A stretch of 64,000 nucleotides of DNA from CAVXXD01 sp963765625. GTDB lineage: Bacteria; Actinomycetota; Geothermincolia; Geothermincolales; Geothermincolaceae. Within the stretch, counting starts at the first letter, position 1; each line of letters begins with the position of its first letter. Below, piece by piece: positions 8,215 to 16,861 of the stretch. The translations under genes were made by a program, and so were the position numbers. The stretch spans positions 1-64,000 of the forward strand of contig CAVXXD010000017.1 of assembly GCA_963765625.1 (NCBI GenBank). The letters run 5' to 3'. Under the pieces are notes generated by a model. The model worked only from the letters and a program-made list of their open reading frames with translations, made no database searches and had not been told where the DNA came from.

Positions 8215-10221
8215 ATGGAAGAAGAGCTTCGCATACTCATACTCGACGATGCCTCCGGGGATGTCGAACTGATGCGGCGGGAGATCGGCAAACTGGACCG
8301 GCCGGTGGTCACCAGCCACGTTAAAACGGAAGAAGACTTCATCTATGCCGTCGAAGAGTTCTCCCCGCAGATCATCCTGGCCGAAGAGGAGCTGTCTTCG
8401 TTTAACGGCCACGATGCAATGGCTATCGTCAACGAAATGAAACCGGATGTTCAGGTGATCCTGATGACCAGTTCCTGGGTGACGGAAAGGGCGCTTGACG
8501 CTCTGAGAAAAGGGGCCTTCGACTACATTCCCAAGGAACAACTTGACCGCCTCGGCCCATCACTGCAGAGGGCTTTGCGTGAAGCGGAAGTGGTGGAGGA
8601 GCGAAAGTGGGCTGAAGCCGAGCTGTTCCGGAGAGAGGAGCGCTTCCGCACTCTGATCGAGAACTCCTCCGACCTCTTCCTGGTCATCGACAACCAGGGG
8701 AGATTGCAGTATGTCAGTCCCTCTGCCAGACGTATTTTGGGTTACGACCCTGAAGAAGTGATCGGCTCCTTCATGTTTGACTACTTCCACCCGGAGGAGA
8801 GGGAGTTCGCGCTACGGACCTTCTGGGAGGTGGTTGCTTCTCCCGGGGTCACCCCCTTGCTTTTCTTCCGCATCGCCCACAATGGCGGCACCTGGCGCTA
8901 TCTGGAGGGAAACGCCAGTAACCTCCTGGAGAACAGCATTGTCTCCGGGGTGGTTATCACCGCTCGTGACGTCACTGAACGTATACTGCAGGCCAGGAGG
9001 CTGCAGAAGCTCAACGCCTGCTTCCTCAACCTGGGGGCACATTCGTACCAGAATACCCGGACCGTGGTCGAATCCACCAAGGAGATCCTGCAGTCCACCA
9101 TCGTCCAGTATTGCAAAAAGACCAAAGACGGGGTGGTTTTCATCTCCACCAAGCCGGGCGAGGAGGAGTTTGCTCCCATGCTGGAATGCAGCAACCTGCC
9201 GTGCTACAAGTTGATCGAGGAGGACTCCGAGGTGCCCCTGAAGATCGACGACCTCAGGAGGACCGGTTTCGCCGCTGCCTACCCGGACATAATCCACTTC
9301 GGGCTGAAGACCTTTCTGGCCTTTCCGGTCCGCCTGGATGGCAAGACCATCGGCTGCATCAACCTCTTCGAGAAACGTCATCGCGACTACAGTGAGGAGG
9401 AGATGGCCATGCTGGCCGCCCTGGCCCAGACAATCGCCATCGAGGAGGAGAGGCTGCAGCGGGAGGAGGGAATGAGGGAGTTCATCGATATCGCTTCTCA
9501 TGAACTGCGTCACCCCATCACCCTTATCAGCGGGTACGCCACCCTGTTAAAGGAAGAGGCCGGGGATCTGGATGATGAGAAACGCGGGCACATACTCAAT
9601 GTGATCTTCAAGTGCGCCGACCGTCTGGACCACCTGGCGGGGGAGTTGCTGAACGTCTCCCGCATCGAGCAGGGCCGGTCTCCGCTGGAAGTTGAGGACA
9701 TCGACATCGAGCCCCTGGTGCGGCAGGCAGTCGAGGATACCCGGGAGTCATACCCTGATCATCGTTTCCGGGTGAAAGTGGCCCCCGATGCCGCGCGGGT
9801 CAATGCTGATAATGAAGAACTGACTCGATTGCTGCGGGAGTTGCTGGACAATGCCTGCCGTTACTCACCTGAGTCTTCACAGGTACGGGTGGAAGTGGAG
9901 GCCGATGGTAAGGAGGCGCAGGTCTCCGTGCTTGACCGGGGACAGGGGATTTCCGAACTCCACCGGGACAAGATATTCAACCGCTTCTACCAGACCGGCG
10001 ATATACTGCACCACTCCAGGCATGGCATCGGGCTGGGCCTATATATCGCTCGGGAAATAGCCGAGGCGCACGGCGGGCGCCTCTGGCACGAGCCTCGCCC
10101 CGGCGGCGGCAGCGCCTTCTGTTTTACCGTTCCCTGTGTCTCCCGTGCCAGGCCCAAAAAAAAGACTGGCCGGATAGAGAAGCCGCGGTTTGAAATGGAG
10201 GAAAAGCATGGAAAGCAGTGA
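8215..10221 (+). CDS. Hybrid sensor histidine kinase: pseudo-receiver, PAS, GAF, HisKA, HATPase
   Basis: The 668 residues order as follows. Residues 1-125 form a receiver domain with the acidic pair D11-D12 and conserved K107, but Glu57 replaces the phospho-accepting Asp (IILAEEEL). A PAS domain follows at about 140-260, then a GAF-like domain to about 420. HisKA has the H-box IASHELRHP with phosphorylated His at about 429. HATPase_c has the N-box LLDNACRYS, G1 DRGQGI and G2 HGIGLGLYIA. No membrane segment is seen, so it should be a cytosolic sensor. The Asp-to-Glu change may mimic a permanently phosphorylated receiver. No cognate response regulator lies beside it. The stop overlaps the next gene by 14 bases, suggesting translational coupling to the methyltransferase. 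Confidence 0.88.
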   Translation: MEEELRILILDDASGDVELMRREIGKLDRPVVTSHVKTEEDFIYAVEEFSPQIILAEEELSSFNGHDAMAIVNEMKPDVQVILMTSSWVTERALDALRKGAFDYIPKEQLDRLGPSLQRALREAEVVEERKWAEAELFRREERFRTLIENSSDLFLVIDNQGRLQYVSPSARRILGYDPEEVIGSFMFDYFHPEEREFALRTFWEVVASPGVTPLLFFRIAHNGGTWRYLEGNASNLLENSIVSGVVITARDVTERILQARRLQKLNACFLNLGAHSYQNTRTVVESTKEILQSTIVQYCKKTKDGVVFISTKPGEEEFAPMLECSNLPCYKLIEEDSEVPLKIDDLRRTGFAAAYPDIIHFGLKTFLAFPVRLDGKTIGCINLFEKRHRDYSEEEMAMLAALAQTIAIEEERLQREEGMREFIDIASHELRHPITLISGYATLLKEEAGDLDDEKRGHILNVIFKCADRLDHLAGELLNVSRIEQGRSPLEVEDIDIEPLVRQAVEDTRESYPDHRFRVKVAPDAARVNADNEELTRLLRELLDNACRYSPESSQVRVEVEADGKEAQVSVLDRGQGISELHRDKIFNRFYQTGDILHHSRHGIGLGLYIAREIAEAHGGRLWHEPRPGGGSAFCFTVPCVSRARPKKKTGRIEKPRFEMEEKHGKQ

Positions 10222-10942
10222 GCCCGAAGGGCGACCGCGCTGGGATGATTTCTCTTTGAAATACGACCCCATCTTTATGGCTGAGCCTCTTTACCGGGAA
10301 ACCCTTGACCTCATCACGGAACAGCTCGAAGGGGCGGATGGCCGGGACATCCTCGATCTTGGCTGTGGGACCGGCAATCTCATCGCAGTGCTGGTGCGGG
10401 GGTATCCTGATGCCAGAGTGGTGGGGCTTGATCCTTCTGAAGGCATGAGAAAAGCTTGCGAAAGCAAATTCACCGGAGCGACCAGAGTCGAGGTCTCTGG
10501 AGGGGATGCGCTGAATATTCCGTTCCAGGACGGGTCCTTCGATTGCGTAGTCTCCAACTACACCCTGCATCATGTCCCACCTGAACGCCGCGGGGAATGC
10601 GCATTGGAGATGGCGAGAGTGCTGCGGCCGGGAGGCAGGCTGGTCTATTCCGACCCCTTCTGTGGAGTGGATGCGCCTCCTGACGACCCTGCCAGGATAC
10701 GCGACATCCTCGACAGGCAGGTCGCTCAGGTGTTGTACGACTTCGAACAGGGCGCCTGCGAGATGATGAAGATAAAACTCATCACCATGGCCAAGGGTGT
10801 CTTCGCGGAAGGGGAGTACATGACTACGCCAGAAGTCTGGTCATCTCACCTGGAGGCTGCCGGATTTACCGGGATCCGGGTGATCGAGGTGCCCCCGTCG
10901 GAATTGGGCATGCGCATCATCGTCGGGACCCTCGGCCTCTAG
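10208..10942 (+). CDS. Class I SAM-dependent methyltransferase (UbiE/Methyltransf_11-like)
   Basis: It encodes 244 residues from ATG 10208, chosen because GGAGG stands seven bases upstream. Motif I is ILDLGCGTGNLIAVL, the acidic residue binding SAM ribose is in VVGLDPSEGM, and the motif IV region reads FDCVVSNYTLHHVP, then LRPGGRLVYSD. These are typical of Rossmann-fold small-molecule methyltransferases; the acceptor is unknown. It overlaps the sensor kinase and is probably co-transcribed with it. Its TAG stop shares the palindrome CTAG with the TAG of the convergent Fe-S protein gene. Confidence 0.85.
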   Translation: MESSEPEGRPRWDDFSLKYDPIFMAEPLYRETLDLITEQLEGADGRDILDLGCGTGNLIAVLVRGYPDARVVGLDPSEGMRKACESKFTGATRVEVSGGDALNIPFQDGSFDCVVSNYTLHHVPPERRGECALEMARVLRPGGRLVYSDPFCGVDAPPDDPARIRDILDRQVAQVLYDFEQGACEMMKIKLITMAKGVFAEGEYMTTPEVWSSHLEAAGFTGIRVIEVPPSELGMRIIVGTLGL

Positions 10943-11601
10943 CCCTCGCCGGCTCCGACGGGACAGGCGAGCAGGCAAAAGCCGCAGGCGTCCTTGTGAC
11001 CCAGCTCGGTGATACGTTCCAGGCGGACCTGGTTGCAGGCAAAGACGTCGACAAGCTCTCCGCGATCCATCCCCGGAACCCATTCCTTGCCGGTGATGCA
11101 GGAGTGAGGGCAGGTATCTACGCAAGCCCGGCATTCCCCGCAACGGCTGACGCTCATCGGTTTCGCGGCCTCGAGGCCCGCGTCCAGGAGGACGGTGCGG
11201 AGGAATATGCGGGGGCCCCATTCCGGCGTGACCAGCAGCGAATTCCTGCCGATCCAGCCCAGCCCGGCGCGTGTGGCCGCGAATTTGTGGGAAAACACGT
11301 CTTTCAGAGTGGCCTGATCCTGGAGGTGGGGGACCTCGAGGTGCTTGATGCCTTGTTGCTCGAGTGCCTCGCATAACTCCTCCACGGCCATACCGGCGAT
11401 ACGCTCTTTCTTCAAGAGAAGTTCGTGGAATTCACCCTCATCGTAATCGTCCGTGCCGTATTCGTAGGCGAACAGGAGTGATGCTGCCCGGTTGTAACCG
11501 GCTGCTATCGGCCACGGGCAACCCGCGATGTCCCCGATGCCCCACTGGTCTATCGGCAACTCCGTAAAGGTGTCTTTAAACCTATCCTCGAAATCTACCA
11601 T
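10939..11601 (-). CDS. QueG/reductive-dehalogenase-like double [4Fe-4S] protein
   Basis: It has 220 residues, shorter than epoxyqueuosine reductase. The middle segment AGLGWIGRNSLLVTPEWGP is the conserved cobalamin-side motif of the QueG/RdhA family. Two cluster motifs follow, CGECRACVDTCP and CGFCLLACPVG. The usual QueG C-terminal HEAT-like part is absent, and the N terminus is short, so tRNA modification is not assured. It may be an electron-transfer or corrinoid-dependent reductase of unknown substrate. ATG 11601 has TATAAT exactly six bases upstream and no ribosome-binding site, the same leaderless geometry as 6888 and 26126. It ends tail-to-tail with the methyltransferase. Confidence 0.8.
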   Translation of the reverse strand: MVDFEDRFKDTFTELPIDQWGIGDIAGCPWPIAAGYNRAASLLFAYEYGTDDYDEGEFHELLLKKERIAGMAVEELCEALEQQGIKHLEVPHLQDQATLKDVFSHKFAATRAGLGWIGRNSLLVTPEWGPRIFLRTVLLDAGLEAAKPMSVSRCGECRACVDTCPHSCITGKEWVPGMDRGELVDVFACNQVRLERITELGHKDACGFCLLACPVGAGEG

Positions 11602-11607
11602 GACAGG

Positions 11608-11613
11608 ATTATA
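11608..11613 (-). promoter_or_regulatory. -10 element of a leaderless promoter (Fe-S protein)
   Basis: TATAAT on the minus strand lies six bases before ATG 11601. No -35 consensus is evident. Confidence 0.4.
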
Positions 11614-11646
11614 GGGCCCCGGCCCGGTCCGGAGAAAGAGAGCACC

Positions 11647-12165
11647 ATGGAACCCTTGAGACCATCACAGGCCTGGGAGGAGCCCCCGGCGGGGGAGATA
11701 GCGCTGGAAGGCGCGGCCGGCATCGCTTTGCTGGCATACGGAGCCAGCCTGACCTGGCGGTATCGGCGGAGGCTCTTCCCGCTGTGGCTGGCAGCTTTCC
11801 TGTCCTGGTTTACGCTATGTAAATATCTCATCTGCACCCGCTGCGAGCGATATGGCGAGCGCTGCGAGTTTTACTGCCTGGGCAGATACGCGGCGCGGCT
11901 GTTTCCCGCCCAGCCAGGCCGGAGCCTGGACACCGCGGGAATGGCAGCCGAAGGGCTTTCCATAGGCACACTCTATTTTCTGCCCATGCTGGCGGCGAGG
12001 GGCGGACGCTCGCGTCTGGCGACGTATATGACCGTACTTGTGATTGCCATCGGCTCCCAGTTCATGGTCTCCTGCCGCCGCTGCGTGCGGACCGCCACAA
12101 CTCCCTGGAAGGCTACCTGCCCCAACTACAAACTGGCACGCCTGGTGTTCGTGAAAGACGTCTGA
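11647..12165 (+). CDS. Small membrane protein with two cysteine clusters, unknown function
   Basis: I do not recognise a family. The 172 residues show two to four hydrophobic segments (GIALLAYGASLTW, LWLAAFLSWFTLC, LSIGTLYFLPMLA, MTVLVIAIGSQFMV). Two Cys-rich patches sit beside membrane helices: CTRCERYGERCEFYC at about residues 63-77, and SCRRC followed by a later Cys near the C terminus. The spacing suggests metal or Fe-S binding, or disulfides, at the membrane face. GAGAAAGAGAG precedes ATG 11647. It is divergent from the QueG-like gene and followed by a strong terminator, so it forms a single-gene unit. A role with the nearby redox proteins is only guesswork. Confidence 0.65.
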   Translation: MEPLRPSQAWEEPPAGEIALEGAAGIALLAYGASLTWRYRRRLFPLWLAAFLSWFTLCKYLICTRCERYGERCEFYCLGRYAARLFPAQPGRSLDTAGMAAEGLSIGTLYFLPMLAARGGRSRLATYMTVLVIAIGSQFMVSCRRCVRTATTPWKATCPNYKLARLVFVKDV

Positions 12166-12190
12166 CCGGTCTTCCTTGGGAGAACAAAAA

Positions 12191-12217
12191 GAAGCCCCGG
12201 AATCCGGGGCTTCTTTT
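12191..12217 (+). terminator. Intrinsic terminator
   Basis: GAAGCCCCGG/CCGGGGCTTC is a perfect 10-bp stem with loop AAT, followed by TTTTAT. It ends the Cys-rich membrane protein gene. Confidence 0.88.
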
Positions 12218-12258
12218 ATGCGTGATGTGGAGGTTGGTGACAGGCACCTTGTGGAGGG

Positions 12259-13461
12259 TCAGAGGCTCTGTTCCAGCAGGGTGAAGATGTTCTCCACTTT
12301 AACGGAAGAGCCCTTGGCCGCCGTGCCTTTACGCAGCATCTCCTCGCACCAGGGGCAGGATGTGACGATGGCGTCAACGCCGGCGAATTCCGCTTCTGAT
12401 ATCCTCTCCTTGGCTGTCCATTCGCCGAAGTCCGGGAAAGCGTAGCCCGCCATACCGCCGTTGCCGCAGCAGAGGGAATTGTGGGTGCTGCGCTCGAGCT
12501 CGACTACCTCCAGGCCGGGGATGGCCGCCAGGATGTTGCGTGGCGCTTTGTAGACGCCCAGCCGGCGTCCGAGCCGGCAGGGGTCGTGCCAGGCCACCTT
12601 CATCTTAACTTCTTTAGAGGGGGCGAGCTGATTTTTCCTCAGGGCTTGCGAGACCACCTGGACGGCGTGGCGGGGTTTGGCCGACATTTCGTCGGCATAT
12701 TCCTCGTTGAACACCCAGTTGCAGTGGGGGCAGAGGGATATGATCTGCTCGGCCCCGGTGGACTCGAAGCGGCGGATATTCTCCATGCCGAAGGTCTCGA
12801 AGAAGTCACGGTCGCCCAGCTCCAGCAGGGGGGCGCCGCAGCACATCTCCTCGCCGCCCAGGATGCCCAGGTCGAGGCCGCAGGCTTTCAGCACCCGCGC
12901 GGCGGCGCGAGCCGTTTCGGCCAGTTCCGGCTTGAAGGAATAGTGGCAGCCTGCGAAGAGCAGGGCACCGACTTTTTCTTTCGAGGCGTCCTTCAGCCCC
13001 AGTCCTTCGGCCCACTTGCCCCGGTCGGCCTGGGGCCTGCCCAGAAGGTTGTCGGTGTTCTCCAGGTTGTCGATGGCGGGCTGATGCTCGGCCAGGGGCC
13101 CCCAGCCGTCTCGCACCGCCTGTTCGCGTAACAGCTCGATGACGCGCAAGGGGAATATCTGCTTAACCGGGTAACACTTGTCCTCGCAGGAGCCGCAGAG
13201 ATTGCAGGTGTACAGAGCGTGCGCCATGACCTCGGAAGGCTGGATTTCCTGCAGGTCGAGGGCACGGGCCATCTCCAGGCGGCCGGAAGCGTAATAGGCT
13301 TCGAAACGGAAGCGGGTGCCGGAGGGGCAGTTGCGCCAGAAGCGGCCGTTGGTCACTTCCTGGACGTGATTGGCCTGGCATAACTTGCACTTGCCGCAGA
13401 GCGAATAATCGCTGCGGAAATCGGGGAGAACTTCACGCAGGACGGTCATCTTCTTCTTCAT
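12259..13461 (-). CDS. HdrD/GlpC-like iron-sulfur subunit with two CCG domains
   Basis: It has 400 residues. The N-terminal part carries two ferredoxin-type cluster motifs (CGKCKLCQ with a downstream CP, and CNLCGSCEDKCYP). Two CCG (DUF3483-type) domains follow, with the signatures CH...CCGAP...CPHC and CR...CCGNGG...CPWC. This is the layout of the Fe-S partner of FAD-linked oxidases (GlpC, GlcF, HdrD families). It would pass electrons from the flavoprotein encoded just upstream to a quinone, disulfide or other acceptor. Its ATG directly follows the TAA of the flavoprotein gene, with GGAGGGG six bases before it, so the two are co-transcribed and coupled. No membrane helix is visible. Confidence 0.87.
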   Translation of the reverse strand: MKKKMTVLREVLPDFRSDYSLCGKCKLCQANHVQEVTNGRFWRNCPSGTRFRFEAYYASGRLEMARALDLQEIQPSEVMAHALYTCNLCGSCEDKCYPVKQIFPLRVIELLREQAVRDGWGPLAEHQPAIDNLENTDNLLGRPQADRGKWAEGLGLKDASKEKVGALLFAGCHYSFKPELAETARAAARVLKACGLDLGILGGEEMCCGAPLLELGDRDFFETFGMENIRRFESTGAEQIISLCPHCNWVFNEEYADEMSAKPRHAVQVVSQALRKNQLAPSKEVKMKVAWHDPCRLGRRLGVYKAPRNILAAIPGLEVVELERSTHNSLCCGNGGMAGYAFPDFGEWTAKERISEAEFAGVDAIVTSCPWCEEMLRKGTAAKGSSVKVENIFTLLEQSL

Positions 13462-14841
13462 TTATATCCCCTCCAGGAATTGTCCGGGGTTCATTCGTCC
13501 CTCCGGATCGAGTATCCGCTTGACCCGTTTGACCATGTCCATGTAGGAAGGTTTGGCCTGGCCGAAGACTTTTGCGGCCAGCTCGCCCCGCGGCCTGTCT
13601 ACCAGGTAACCTTGGCTGAGGATGGAATCGTAGGCGCTTCGCCAGGTGGCAAGGGCGCCGCCGGCCGCTTCGGGGGCGTAGTAAAGGTCGCTCTCGCAAT
13701 AGAAAGCGCCACCGAAATAGAGAGGGACGAATAGATGGCCGGCCGGCTTGAGGTCGCTTGCCTCGACCACCTGCGCATTGGCGGTGAGGACGTCGGATAC
13801 CTGGCTCGAGAAGGCGTAGCAGGTGACCGGGAGAGTGGCGCCGGCGAGATGGTCGCGGTCCCAGCGGTACCAGGGCTTGCCCAGCAGGGCGCCGAGCCTG
13901 GAAGTGACATCATCTCCCAGGGCTGTGCCTCCCTTGTCCGCCGCGTCCCGGCAGACCAGTTCCGCCTGCATCTCCACCAGCTCGCGGTGGTGCTCGATGG
14001 AGATCAGCACCGTCCATGGGGGCAGCGCGGAATGCAGGGACTCTCTTTCATTCGGCCCGGCCATCACCGACCAGAACTGCGCGTCGGCGCCAGCGATCTC
14101 GAAGCAGTGGTCCTCACGGCAGACCTTGTAGGAAAACTCCACCGCGGGCTTGAGGTCGTTGAAGCCGAAAGCCAGCACGCGGCGCTCTTCTCTGGCCGGG
14201 TAGATGTAGACCACTCCGTAGACGGGGATGCCGTAGATGTCTTCGGAAGCGCCGAAGACGGTGGAGAGTTGTGGGCCCTGATCCTCGCGGAAGTCGGCAT
14301 GTCCCTCGTCGGTCATCTGTTGGCTGCCGGACACCCATAAGCGGCCGTCGATGAGGGCGGCGTGGAATATCGAGAGTTGATAGGCGCGGTTGGCCATGGC
14401 GCCGATGAGGATATCGCGGTCCAGGTAGGACCGGACGACGTAGGGGCTCTCGGCGCAGGCGGGCATGAGCAGTTTCATGCCGGCCTTGTCCAACTCCGGC
14501 TGGAGCTGCTCGAAGGTCACCCCGGCGCCGATGTAGGCCATCAGGTTGCGGCCGTCGACGTTCTTGATGGTGTTGAGATTGGCCGGGTCGATCAGCAGGC
14601 CCTTACGGGCCTCCAGGCCCTCCGGCATGTAGCGGGAGCGCACGCTGTAAATGTCCAGCTTCTGCGCGCCGGCCAGCTCCAGGACCTCCATGAGGTCCGC
14701 GTTCTCACGGGGTAGAACCCGCAGCAGCTCGGTTGATTTGCCCGCGGCGTTGATGTAAGGCTGTAGGGCGTCGCTGCCGGCGGCCAGACCTTTTTCGCCT
14801 ACGATAGACCGCAGGTCGTCGGACAAGAGCGCATTCTTCAC
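13462..14841 (-). CDS. FAD-linked oxidase (GlcD-like), partner of the HdrD-like subunit
   Basis: This 459-residue protein resembles the PCMH-type FAD-linked oxidase family (glycolate/lactate oxidase GlcD). The N-terminal FAD half covers LPRENADLMEVLELAGAQ, then GLLIDPANLNTIKNVDGRN and AYIGAGVTFEQLQPELDKAG, which match the motifs binding FAD. The C-terminal half ends RVKRILDPEGRMNPGQFL, the standard ending of the family (K-x-x-x-DP-x-x-xx-NPGK). The classic GG-x-x-x-x-x-x-SG loop is replaced by ESPYVVRSYLDRD, so the FAD site is divergent. The likely substrate is a 2-hydroxy acid or similar; it cannot be named. It is the first gene of a two-gene operon. Confidence 0.82.
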   Translation of the reverse strand: MKNALLSDDLRSIVGEKGLAAGSDALQPYINAAGKSTELLRVLPRENADLMEVLELAGAQKLDIYSVRSRYMPEGLEARKGLLIDPANLNTIKNVDGRNLMAYIGAGVTFEQLQPELDKAGMKLLMPACAESPYVVRSYLDRDILIGAMANRAYQLSIFHAALIDGRLWVSGSQQMTDEGHADFREDQGPQLSTVFGASEDIYGIPVYGVVYIYPAREERRVLAFGFNDLKPAVEFSYKVCREDHCFEIAGADAQFWSVMAGPNERESLHSALPPWTVLISIEHHRELVEMQAELVCRDAADKGGTALGDDVTSRLGALLGKPWYRWDRDHLAGATLPVTCYAFSSQVSDVLTANAQVVEASDLKPAGHLFVPLYFGGAFYCESDLYYAPEAAGGALATWRSAYDSILSQGYLVDRPRGELAAKVFGQAKPSYMDMVKRVKRILDPEGRMNPGQFLEGI

Positions 14842-14978
14842 GAAGTCCCCCTCTCTCCCTAACTCCCTTAGATACAGCGTGAATTAGCCTCAACCCGATA
14901 GTGTGTCGAAAAGGATTATATCACATCACCGGGCTTGGATTGAATCCATGTTTACAAGGAAAGACCTTGGCCGCCTCG

Positions 14979-14984
14979 TATAAT
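14979..14984 (+). promoter_or_regulatory. Candidate -10 box before the DMT-family gene
   Basis: TATAAT at 14979-14984, with a TTTACA 22 bases further upstream. That spacing is too long for a normal -35, so only the -10 is suggested. Confidence 0.3.
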
Positions 14985-15004
14985 AATGCGAGGAGGTTTG
15001 AGAC

Positions 15005-15862
15005 ATGATATACGTTGCGGTCGTTCTGGCGATCATCGCCACCTGCATGACCAACTATTCGATGTACATCCAGAAGCGGGAGCTGAACAATCTCCCCCGC
15101 CTGGAAGGAAAGAACTTCTTTAAAACCCTCAAATCCTTCTTCACCTGCGAGCCGTGGGTAGCGGCACAGCTTCTGGCCATGGCCGGTACCTGGATACACG
15201 CCATCGCACTGGGCATGGCCCCCCTTTCCATCATGGAGACCATCAACACCGCGGGCATAGTCCTGCTGGCCCTGCTGGCCATCTACAAGCTGGACGAGAA
15301 GGCCAGCGTCATCGACTGGGTGGGCATCGGCTCTATCGTTCTCGGGCTCATCTTCATGGCCGTGACTATGACGGCCAAGACCCAGGAGTTCTATTACAAC
15401 GCGGTGATCCTATGGTTCCTGGTGGTCTTCCTGCTGATCGCTTCGCTCGTGGCATTCATAAACGGCCTCACGAAGAAGGATGACCGTTCGCCCATCTTCA
15501 TCGCCATCGGTACGGGGATCCTGGTGGGCACCAACGCCATCTGGATAAAGCTGGGCATGCACGACATCTGGACGCGGTTCTGGGACCACAGTCTGGGAGT
15601 GGCCCTTTCTACGCCTTATCTGTGGATAATCATCGTCTTCGCGGTGGGGACCCTTTTCCTGCAGCAGATGGCCTTGCAGCGGGGCAAAGCCATAGTCGTA
15701 ATCCCGGTGATCACCGGGATCTCCAACCTCATACCCATCCTCGTCGGCATCCTCGCATTCCGTGAGCCGTTTCCCACCAACGGCTACATGATCCTGCTAA
15801 GGCTGATTTCCATCGTCATGGTCATCGGGGGTGCCATATTGCTGTCTCTCGGCAAGACTTAA
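15005..15862 (+). CDS. DMT-superfamily (EamA/NIPA-like) membrane transporter
   Basis: The 285 residues form nine to ten hydrophobic helices with the gene-duplication look of the drug/metabolite transporter superfamily. Family-like features are MAPLSIMETINTAGIVLLAL in the first half and MALQRGKAIVVIPVITGISN, then ILAFREPF, in the second. The latter resembles the E-P motif of EamA proteins and the layout of NIPA-type magnesium transporters. Substrate is unknown. AGGAGG lies nine bases before ATG 15005. It appears monocistronic and is followed by a REP-like palindrome. Confidence 0.78.
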   Translation: MIYVAVVLAIIATCMTNYSMYIQKRELNNLPRLEGKNFFKTLKSFFTCEPWVAAQLLAMAGTWIHAIALGMAPLSIMETINTAGIVLLALLAIYKLDEKASVIDWVGIGSIVLGLIFMAVTMTAKTQEFYYNAVILWFLVVFLLIASLVAFINGLTKKDDRSPIFIAIGTGILVGTNAIWIKLGMHDIWTRFWDHSLGVALSTPYLWIIIVFAVGTLFLQQMALQRGKAIVVIPVITGISNLIPILVGILAFREPFPTNGYMILLRLISIVMVIGGAILLSLGKT

Positions 15863-15868
15863 CGGGGT

Positions 15869-15938
15869 TGTCGTTGCGCGCTAAGCGAAGCAATCTAACA
15901 AGAAAGATTGCCGCGTAGCTTCGCTCCTCGCAAAGACA
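15869..15938. repeat. REP-like imperfect palindrome, full element
   Basis: The left arm (TGTCGTTGCG, then AGCGAAGCAATCT) and right arm (AGATTGC, then AGCTTCGCT and CGCAAAGACA) form a long stem around AACAAGAA. Related half-elements occur at 34201 and 20127. Sequences like TTGCGAGCGAAGCGAAGCAATC are common dispersed palindromes in many bacterial genomes. Confidence 0.7.
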
Positions 15939-15943
15939 TAATT

Positions 15944-16762
15944 TCAGTCGAACTTAACGTAGGCGCGAATGCGCTGGTAGGCTTTCTCCAGGAAGTCGGG
16001 GTCGTCTATGCGTACTTCGATGGCCTTGCGCGGACAGGTGACGGCGCAACGGCCACAGGCGCGGCAGTAGTCGCTGATCACCGCGCATTTATCCTTGATC
16101 TCGATGGCCTTGATAAAGCAGCGTTCCACGCACTTGCCGCAGCCGTTACAGTCACCGGTCACTTTGACGGAGATACCGTCCAGGCGGGGGAAGATACCAT
16201 CCAGATGTTTAAGGGGGGCCGCGCCGGTCAGCCGGGTAACGCAGCAGCACTCGCAACAGAGGCAAACGGTGAGCAGGCGGTGATGGTCGGGGACGTCGAA
16301 AATGAAGTTGTCCACCCGCGCTTTGCCTACCACCGGCACCAGGCCGGCTTCAACCGCCCGACGCAGGTGGGCCTTGGCTTCATCGACCCCCACTTCATGG
16401 CACCCGAAGCGCTTGATCTCCAGGGCGGAGTCGCCCATCATCAGGCAGCCGATGTCGTGGGGATAGTTCTCGCAGCCGAAACCGGCGCGGCAGCCGCAGA
16501 ACTTGGCGATCACCCGGTGCGAGGCCTCCTCGATAAAGCGCTCCACCAGCTCGACCGGGAGGGGGGCGTTGCCGGGCATTACGATGTTTTCGTTGATGGG
16601 GAGCCAGCGGATGTCGGAGAGATCCTCGCGCATCCAGGGGTGGAGCCTGCTCATGAAGGGGAGATGGGATACCAGCTTGGTCATGGCGAAGACGGCGTCG
16701 TAGCTCATGATGCCCCCGAGGCCTCCGCTCTTTCCCCATTTCTTCTTTTTCTTCGTACTCAT
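15944..16762 (-). CDS. CxCCxCCC-type dicluster ferredoxin protein, paralogue A
   Basis: It encodes 272 residues from ATG 16762; an in-frame ATG at 16801 is possible, and neither has a clear ribosome-binding site. After a basic N terminus come three Cys regions. The first is FCGCRAGFGCENYPHDIGC, the second CLCCECCC at about 185, and the third two ferredoxin [4Fe-4S] motifs, CNGCGKCVERC and CRACGRCAVTCP. The first two match paralogues B (18403) and C (42461), so they define a protein family. No catalytic domain is recognised. It is probably a cytosolic electron carrier with one or more extra metal centres. It is divergent from the PaaK-like ligase gene. Confidence 0.8.
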   Translation of the reverse strand: MSTKKKKKWGKSGGLGGIMSYDAVFAMTKLVSHLPFMSRLHPWMREDLSDIRWLPINENIVMPGNAPLPVELVERFIEEASHRVIAKFCGCRAGFGCENYPHDIGCLMMGDSALEIKRFGCHEVGVDEAKAHLRRAVEAGLVPVVGKARVDNFIFDVPDHHRLLTVCLCCECCCVTRLTGAAPLKHLDGIFPRLDGISVKVTGDCNGCGKCVERCFIKAIEIKDKCAVISDYCRACGRCAVTCPRKAIEVRIDDPDFLEKAYQRIRAYVKFD

Positions 16763-16806
16763 TACTCTATTATTGCCTATGGGCGACCTGGAAGACACCA
16801 TACGGG

Positions 16807-16812
16807 TATAAT
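16807..16812 (+). promoter_or_regulatory. Candidate -10 box for the PaaK-like ligase operon
   Basis: TATAAT 50 bases before the TTG start at 16862, in the divergent intergenic region. No -35 match is seen. Confidence 0.35.
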
Positions 16813-16861
16813 TGTCCTGACAAATCCAGGCATCAGCCCGTAGCATCGAGGAGGACTTCAG

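Noticed and set aside
15908..16843. 311-codon plus-strand frame across ferredoxin paralogue A
   Set aside because: It is antisense to clear Cys cluster motifs, and its sequence lacks any domain.
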